Positions 50,862 to 59,800 of a stretch of DNA of 64,000 nucleotides are shown here, in pieces. A program made the translations under genes and the position numbers. The stretch spans positions 38,918,059 to 38,982,058 of the forward strand of contig NC_064755.1 of NCBI RefSeq assembly GCF_011397635.1, written 5' to 3'. The stretch is from Epinephelus fuscoguttatus (lineage: Eukaryota > Chordata > Actinopteri > Perciformes > Serranidae). Below the pieces are notes generated by a model. It made no database searches, was not told the DNA's origin, and worked only from the letters and a program-made list of their open reading frames with translations. The first letter of the stretch is position 1; every line of letters starts with the position of its first letter.

Positions 50862-53800
50862 TACAGGCCAAAAGTTTGGACACACCTTCTCATTCGATGT
50901 GTTTTCTTTATTTTCATGACTATTTACATTGTAGATTCTCACTGAAGGCATCAAAATTATGAATGAACACATGTGGAGTTATGTACTTAACAAAAAAAGG
51001 TGAAATAACTGAAAACATGTTTTATATTCTAGTTTCTTCAAAATAGCCACCCTTTGCTCTGATTGCTGCTTTGCACACTCTTGGCATTCTCTCCATGAGC
51101 TTCAAGAGGTAGTCACCTGAAATGGTTTTCCAACAGTCTTGAAGGAGTTCCCAGAGGTGTTTAGCACTTGTTGGCCCCTTTGCCTTCACTCTGCGGTCCA
51201 GCTCACCCCAAACCATCTCGATTGGGTTCAGGTCCGGTGACTGTGGAGGCCAGGTCATCTGCCGCAGCACTCCATCACTCTCCTTCTTGGTCAAATAGCC
51301 CTTACACAGCCTGAAGGTGTGTTTGGGGTCATTGTCCTGTTGAAAAATAAATGATCGTCCAACTAAACGCAAACCGGATGGGATGGCATGTCGCTGCAGG
51401 ATGCTGTGGTAGCCATGCTGGTTCAGTGTGCCTTCAATTTTGAATAAATCCCCAACAGTGTCACCAGCAAAACACCCCCACACCATCACACCTCCTCCTC
51501 CATGCTTCACAGTGGGAACCAGGCATGTGAAATCCATCCGTTCACCTTTTCTGCGGCTCACAAAGACACGGCGGTTGGAACCAAAGAGCTCAAATTTGGA
51601 CTCATCAGACCAAAGCACAGATTTCCACTGGTCTAATGTCCTTTCCTTGTGTTTCTTGGCTCAAATCTCTTCTGCTTGTTGCCTCTCCTTAGCAGTGGTT
51701 TCCTAGCAGCTATTTGACCATGAAGGCCTGATTCGCGCAGTCTCCTCTTAACAGTTGTTCTAGAGATGGGTCTGCTGCTAGAACTCTGTGTGGCATTCAT
51801 CTGCTCTCTGATCTGAGCTGCTGTTAACTTGCGATTTCTGAGGCTGGTGACTCGGATGAACTTATCCTCAGAAGCAGAGGTGACTCTTGGTCTTCCTTTC
51901 CTGGGTCGGTCCTCATGTGTGCCAGTTTCGTTGTAGCGCTTGATGGTTTTTGCGACTCCACTTGGGGACACATTTAAAGTTTTTGCAATTTTCCGGACTG
52001 ACTGACCTTCATTTCTTAAAGTAATGATGGCCACTCGTTCTTCTTTAGTTAGCTGATTGGTTCTTGCCATAATATGAATTTTAACAGTTGTCCAATAGGG
52101 CTGTCGGCTGTGTATTAACCTGACTTCTGCACAACACAACTGATGGTCCCAACCCCATTGATAAAGCAAGAAATTCCACTAATTAACCCTGATAAGGCAC
52201 ACCTGTGAAGTGGAAACCATTTCAGGTGACTACCTCTTGAAGCTCATGGAGAGAATGCCAAGAGTGTGCAAAGCAGTAATCAGAGCAAAGGGTGGCTATT
52301 TTGAAGAAACTAGAATATAAAACATGTTTTCAGTTATTTCACCTTTTTTGTTAAGTACATAACTCCACATGTGTTCATTCATAGTTTTGATGCCTTCAGT
52401 GAGAATCTACAATGTAAATAGTCATGAAAATAAAGAAAACGCATTGAATGAGAAGGTGTGTCCAAACTTTTGGCCTGTACTGTATATATATATATATATA
52501 TATATATATTATGATTCAATTCTGAAATCAAAAGTATTTCCTTACGGCTAAATCCAATTACAAAGATCAATTTGATGAGGTCATCCACTGCAGGTGTAAT
52601 GCACAGCAATTGTCAGCATCTGTGGTCTGATGAGGTTGTGATGCAAAGTTACTCAATGTGGTTCCTTGAAACAAAATAAAATAAAATAAAATAAACAATT
52701 TCTCTAAGATTTTTTCTAGTAAATTTGTGGCTGACATTTCAGCTAAAAGTTTTTCACACAAATTCTCCATTGTAATTTCAGAAATGTTTAGTTTTTTCTT
52801 AGATTACCCCCATATTAAAAAAAAAGATCAAATTTAACCTTCCATGTCTCTAATATGCTGACGTAATGATATGATATTAAATTGCAGGTTTCTGCCAAGT
52901 TTGGTGAGAATCACAGATTCTGCAACATCAAGGTGAGCAAATACAAACACAACTAGGGCTGCCCCCGACTAAGAATTTTCCTAGTCGACCGACAGTCATC
53001 ATTTAGGGCCATTAGTCGACTAGTCGCCCGCATGTTTACAATATAAATTTAAATATTAAATGATATATTTTGGGCGGGGCAACACAATGGTTTGAGTTGA
53101 AGGTGCGAGAAAGAATAGTATCAGTAACATTGTTAACACTGTGCTACATTACAGAGAAATACAAACCGTACTAATGAACCTTCATTAATATAGGCCTATA
53201 TTTTATCTCCAAGTGCACGTCACACACTGACGTTAATGACGCTGTGGGCTAATGGGCATGTAGCTACTTCCATGTTTCATGATTTAATGGCTTAATTAAA
53301 AAAAGTCAACTGAGTTTGCTGATGTTTGAACAAATCCTCATAACATTATGGCCAAATTTTACGAAAGGCCATTGCACTTGTTTGGAACTGGTGGCGCCCC
53401 CTATTGACCGATTTCAAAATGATCAACACACGTGGTTCATCTTTGTTATTTAACGTACCCTGCAAGTTTTGTCATGATTGGACAATTCATTTCTGATTTC
53501 TAGTTTGATTTGTGTTGTCCCATGCCCATTTTTTGCATGTGTAGTGCCCACTAGTGGTCAGCTTGAATAAAACTTTCAGGATAAGCTCCTGGTACGTGTT
53601 GCAGCCTTTTGGGCTTGAACCCCTAATTAAAAAGATGGTGGCCGTCATGGCTTTAAAAACTGTAAATCTACCTGAATGTGTGTTTTTTGACAGTATTGAG
53701 ATGCAGTGTTCTCTGTGTGTGTCAGTGTTACGTAGACGGACCGTATGGGACTCCTACAAGACAGATCTTTGCTTCGGAGCATGCGGTCCTGATCGGGGCC

Positions 53801-56800
53801 GGTATCGGGATCACACCATTCGCCTCCATCCTGCAGAGCATCATGTACCGGTGAGATACCAAACTCCTGTCTCATTCCATCTGTTGCTTATCTGCTTCAG
53901 TGATGGTATTTTATATTTATTTTATTCTTATTGTTCTTTTTATTTTCTTAAAATTGCCACATTTTTTTTGCTTGAATCCTGCATGTTTTTTTAAAATCCG
54001 GGATCGACCATGAAAAGCACTTTGAAACTTTGTTTTGAAAATTGCTTTATAAACAATGTTTATTATTATTATTAATATTATTATTAATGCAGGCATTTTT
54101 AACTATTTTCTGACATTTAATTGACCAATTGATTCATCAGTTAATCGAGAAAATGAGGGACAGAGTTTGAGGATGATTCTGTCACTGTTTCTGCTTTGTA
54201 GTTGTTACATTGTTTGAAATTTGTTCTTTGGGAGCAACAGTCATGAGATGTTTTTTATCATGTGATTGAATGAGTTCTAAAATATTTTTGGGGCATTTAA
54301 TGCTTTTATTATTGAGCAGTGGAGAGTTAAACTAATACCATTAACATGCACCCAAACTACACAGCGTCTTTCTCCCAACATGCCTGAAATAAAGCTGACA
54401 GACATTTTTAGGAAAAGGGTGCCTGGTCTGCATGAGGTCAGAGGGGCAAAGAATGAATATGGTTCAGCAGAAGAATGTACACTGTGTATAAAACTATCTT
54501 CGTATGTGACTAAGCTGCAGCTGTGATGTCGTTCTGATGTTATACAGATATCGCATGAGGAAGCAGAACTGTCCGAACTGTAACTACTCCTGGTGTGAAA
54601 ACATCAAAGACAGCGAGATGAAGTTACGCAAAGTAAGAAAACAGCACAGACTACATCATGTTGTAGTTTGATGAAACAATTAAGAAAATGTGAACGATGG
54701 TGGACGTGAGTCTGTTCTGGACCCTGCAGGTCGACTTCATCTGGATCAACAGAGACCAGAAGTCGTTTGAATGGTTTGTTAGTTTACTGACCAAACTGGA
54801 GATGGACCAGGCTGATGAGGAGCCAGAAGGTGGGAAAGAGTGAAATCAAACTTTATTTATGTCAATCAATATATAGACAAAAGAAAGATTGCCATCCTTT
54901 AGTCCAAAATGGTGCAATTTGAACCCGACCTTGAGAATATGAATTGGGATCAGTTCATAGAAATCATCATTATAGGCCACATCAAGTCTTTTCATGTTGC
55001 TCTTCCTATAGGAGCACCACAGGTGGGCAGTATACAGTGGAGTGCAAAGTGCTCCACAAAGAGCGATCTTCACATCAACTGAACACATGCTATATTTGTA
55101 CTTCCATTAGCATCATGCTGTCATTTCAAACTCAACACTTCCTGTGTCTGTTTCAAATTAAAAGCCCCTTATAACTTCGGTTGAGAGAATCCCTTCATTT
55201 TATGAAAAGGCTTTTATTGTGAAACATTTGCAGGAACTTGTTGTGGAGGATTCAGTGACTTGCATAGTGTGCATGCGGTACTTCAAATGTAGCTCCTGTC
55301 ATCTGGTGGCACTTTTTACGTTACTACAACAACATTTCGGCTGGCACATGAACAGACACAGTGACTGAAGTAATAGTAATGTTAATAAAAATAGGACAAG
55401 AATAACCCGATGACATCACACACATCGTGAAAGATGACCAGGGATGATTGGTGTGGACCATCGTGTAGTGTGTCATGTCTGTCGGCCAAGTCACGGCACG
55501 ATTTTAGGACTCCACAATCGCCTAATGTGACATAGTGACTTTCAGAACGGGCAGAAATGTTGTTTACTGTGAACCAGGCATGAGGCTATAGGCCTAAAAT
55601 TTTCCATGCTATTTATTTTAATGAATAGCATGGCATTAATCATTAAATTAAAAGCTATAACCAAAAATTACAGTACAGCACTCCTTTACTCCTCACTATG
55701 TTTTGTTTTTGTTGGTATACCTGTAACTTTAACTGTCATCATTTCTGTTGCACCATTTTTTCATAAGAAATTATTCATCAGTTTGAAATGAAAAACGGTT
55801 ACGATGAAGCTCCGCCCATCACCTGACTCATCTGAAACAAACAGGACCAAAATCACTTCTTCCCCTGAGAGAGGACATTACAGGAGGGAACACTGGGAAT
55901 ACTGGAATACTGCCATTTCCACCAGCTGCTGACTTCACACGCTGAACAGAAGTTTTACAAGAGCGAAGACTCAAAGTGAAGCTAAATTTCCGTTGACCTC
56001 CACTGCCCTGTCTGTCTTGACATCTTTAAAGATCCTGTTGTCCTGTCATGTAAACACAGCTTCTGTAGAGACTGTCTGCAGAGGAGGTGGAGAAAGAAAC
56101 GAACACGTGAGTGTCCAGATTGTAAGACAATATATTCAAAGGCAAATCTACCTTTAAACCTGACTTTAAAGATGCGATGTGATGCATTCTTATTGGAGAG
56201 AGATCAGAGAGCCTCAAGGGCTCTCTGCAGTCTGCACTCTGAGAAACTCAAACTCTTCTGTCTGGACCATCAGCAGCCGGTGTGTGTCATCTGCAGAGAT
56301 TCAGATAAACACATCAACCACAGATTCAGACCCATCGATGAAGCAGCACGACCACACAGGAAGGAACTTCAGGAAACTCTGAAGCCCTTAAAGAAGAAGT
56401 TACACATTTCTGAACATGTTAAGGAGGAATGTGATAAAGCAGCAGAACACATTCAGGTCCAGGCCCGACGCACAGAGAGGCAGATTAAGGAGCAGTTTGT
56501 GAAGCTTCACCAGTTCCTAGAGGAGGAAGAGGAGGCCAGGATGGCTGCATTGAAGGAGGAAGAGGAGCAGAAGAGTCAGATGATGAAGGAGAAGATGGAG
56601 GCTCTGAGCAGAGAGATAGCAGCTCTTTCAGACACAGTCAGAGCCACAGAGGACGAGCTGAGAGCTGAAGACGTCTCATTCTTGCTCAACTACAAGGCTG
56701 CAGTGGACAGAGTCCAGCAGCGCCCCCTGCTGGATGATCCACAGCTGCCCTCAGGAGCTCTGATAGATGAGACCAAACACCTGGGCAACCTGACCTTCAA

Positions 56801-59800
56801 CATCTGGAACAAGATGAAGGACGTAGTCTCCTACACTCCTGTGATTCTGGACCCAAACACTGCTGATCCATATCTAGCGCTGTCTGAAGATCTGACTAGT
56901 CTCAGACCAGGAGAAGAACAGCAGCTTCCTGAAAATCCAGAGAGGATTGATGCTGAGGACACCTATCCCTCTGTCATGGGCTCTGAGGGCTTTAACTCAG
57001 GAACTCACAGTGTGAGAAAAAGGTTCAAAGGATCAGAATGACTCTGGACTTCGACAGAGGAAAATTGTCATTCTCTGATCCTGATACTAATACACACATA
57101 TTCACCTTCAAACACATGTTCACTGAGAAACTGTTTCCATTCATTAGCAATGGTGATAAAGTGCCACTGAAGATTTTACCAGTAAATGTCCATGTGACTG
57201 TAGAAAAAATAGATGATGGTGATGTTGATACTGATGCTGATGATGAAGATGATGATGCTGATGATGATGATGCTGATGATGATGATGAAGATGCTGCTGC
57301 TGCTGATGAAGATGATGATGCTGATGATGATGATGATGATGATGATGCTGCTGATGATGATGATGAAGATGCTGATGATGATGCTGATGCTGCTGCTGCT
57401 GATGATGATGATGAAGATGCTGATGATGATGCTGATGCTGCTGCTGCTGCTGATGATGATGCTGATGATGATGCTGATGATGCTGATGATGATGAAGATG
57501 CTGATGATGATGATGATGATGACGACGATGATGATGATGATGATGATGATGCAATTCAATTGTTCAGTTCATTTTGCTGAAATCATGAGCACCAGAGTAT
57601 ACCATAATTCATTCAGATTAACCGGCCTGGTAAACATGAAAAATGAAATAGATCAAAGGTGGTGACTTCCTACCTCTGAACATGTGTCCATTCCTCGATT
57701 ACCCAATAAGTTATTCATTAAATAGATCAACAGAATCAAAAGGGTTTGTCATAAAAAAGATAATCCAACTTGTGAATATTATTTTAAGTGTTTTAGTGCC
57801 GGCTAAAAGCAAAGCAGAGCTGCACCCACTCTTGGCTGAATGCACTCAAACTTTTAAGGGGTATTGTTTTTATTTTTTTATTGCTATTGTTGCTCTTTGT
57901 GAAGTGTCTTTGAGTATTCTTTCTGAAAAGCGCTATATAAATCTAATGTAGTAGTAGTAGTAGTAGTAGTAGTATTATTATTATTATTATTATTATTATT
58001 GGGCGGCACGGTGGTGTGGTGGTTAGCACTCTCGCCTCACAGCAAGAGGGTTGCCGGTTCGATCCCGGGCGTGGGAGCCCTTCTGTGTGGAGTTTGCATG
58101 TTCTCCCCGTGTCAGCGTGGGTTCTCTCCGGGCACTCCGGCTTCCTCCCACAGTCCAAAGACATGCAGATTGGGGACTAGGTTAATTGGTAACTCTAAAT
58201 TGTCCGTAGGTGTGAATGTGAGTGTGAATGGTTGTCTGTCTCTATGTGTCAGCCCTGCGATAGTCTGGCAACCTGTCCAGGATGTACCCTGCCTCTCGCC
58301 CGATGTCAGCTGGGATAGGCTCCAGCCCCCCCGCGACCCTCAAGAGGATGAAGCGGTTAGAAGATGAATGAATGAATGAATTATTATTATTAGTGTAAGT
58401 GTACTGGTGTATTGTGGTTTGTATATAGTGGTTTGTCTGTTGTAGCAGGTGTATTGTGGGATATGTGCTGTGGTATGTGGATTGTAGTGTGTGGATTGTG
58501 GTTGATGTGTTTTCTTGTGCCTTCCATGTTTATAGTGTTTTGTGGTTTATGATGTTTTGAACTGTATTTGTTAATCACATTTTAGGTCTACATGTAAAAG
58601 CCCAGAGTTGAAAATTAGCAACAGCTATAAACTCTGTGTGCAACACATCAGTCCCATACTCTGTACTGGAGCTATGTTAACCCTCGTGTGACCCCTGGAC
58701 ATTTTTGTCCATTTCCAAAATTCAAAACTCCCTCACAGAGAGATTAAAGGTCACAGGGGGGTGATTTTTTGCATGGGGGTGTCATTCTGGGTGAAATTTC
58801 AAATTCTCAACTTTCAGCATGAAAATCCATTATTTGACCCTGTAATGCATTTTTATCCTATCCATGACCCTTCAAGTGGACAAAAATGTCCACTTTCTAG
58901 GAAGTGTCCAACAAAAGGTCACAGGGGGGTGATTTTTTGCATGGGGGTGTCATTCTGGGTTAAATTTCAAAATCCCAACTTTCAGCGTGAAAATCCATTA
59001 TTTGAGCCTGTAACGCATTTTTATGCCGGCAACAATACAAATGGCCAAATGACAGGTGGACATTTTTGTCCACTTGAAGGGTCATGGATGGGATAAAAAT
59101 GCATTACAGGTTCAAATAATGGATTTTCATGCTGATAGTTGGGATTTTCAAATTTAACCCAAAATTACACCCCCTTGACAAAAATCACCCCCCTTGTGAC
59201 CTTTTGTTGGACTGTTTCCAGAAAATGGACATTTTTGTCCACTTGAAGGGTCATGGATGGGATAAAAATGCATTACAGGGTCAAATAATGGATTTTCATG
59301 CTGAAAGTTGGGATTTTCAGATTTAACCCAAAATGATCCCCCCTTGACAAAAATCACCCCCCTTGTGACCTTTTGTTGGACACTTTCTAGAAAATGGACA
59401 TTTTTGTCCACTTGAAGGGTCATGGATGGGATAAAAATGCATTACAGGGTCAAATAATGGATTTTCATGCTGAAAGTTGGGATTTTGAAATTTCACCCAG
59501 AATGACACCCCCATGCAAAAAATCACCCCCCTGTGACCTTTTCTAGGACACTACAAAAGTTTCTAGAAAGTGGACATTTTTGTCCACTTGAAGGGTCATG
59601 GATGTAACTTTTTTGAAGGGGAACACAAGGGTTAAATGGCATCGTCCCTATCAAATAAAAAATAAACTGATAAATAAGAAGATATAGATTGGTGTTGTGT
59701 CGTTATCCTCTCTATACACACCACAGTGAGAAGTGAGGTACATGTTGTAAAGACTGCAAAATAACTAACAAGTGTGCAATTAGTTATGACCAGTAGTACA

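Noticed and set aside
57144..57559. Poly-His and poly-Ile open frames on the minus strand
   Set aside because: They are shadows of the GAT/GCT trinucleotide repeat.
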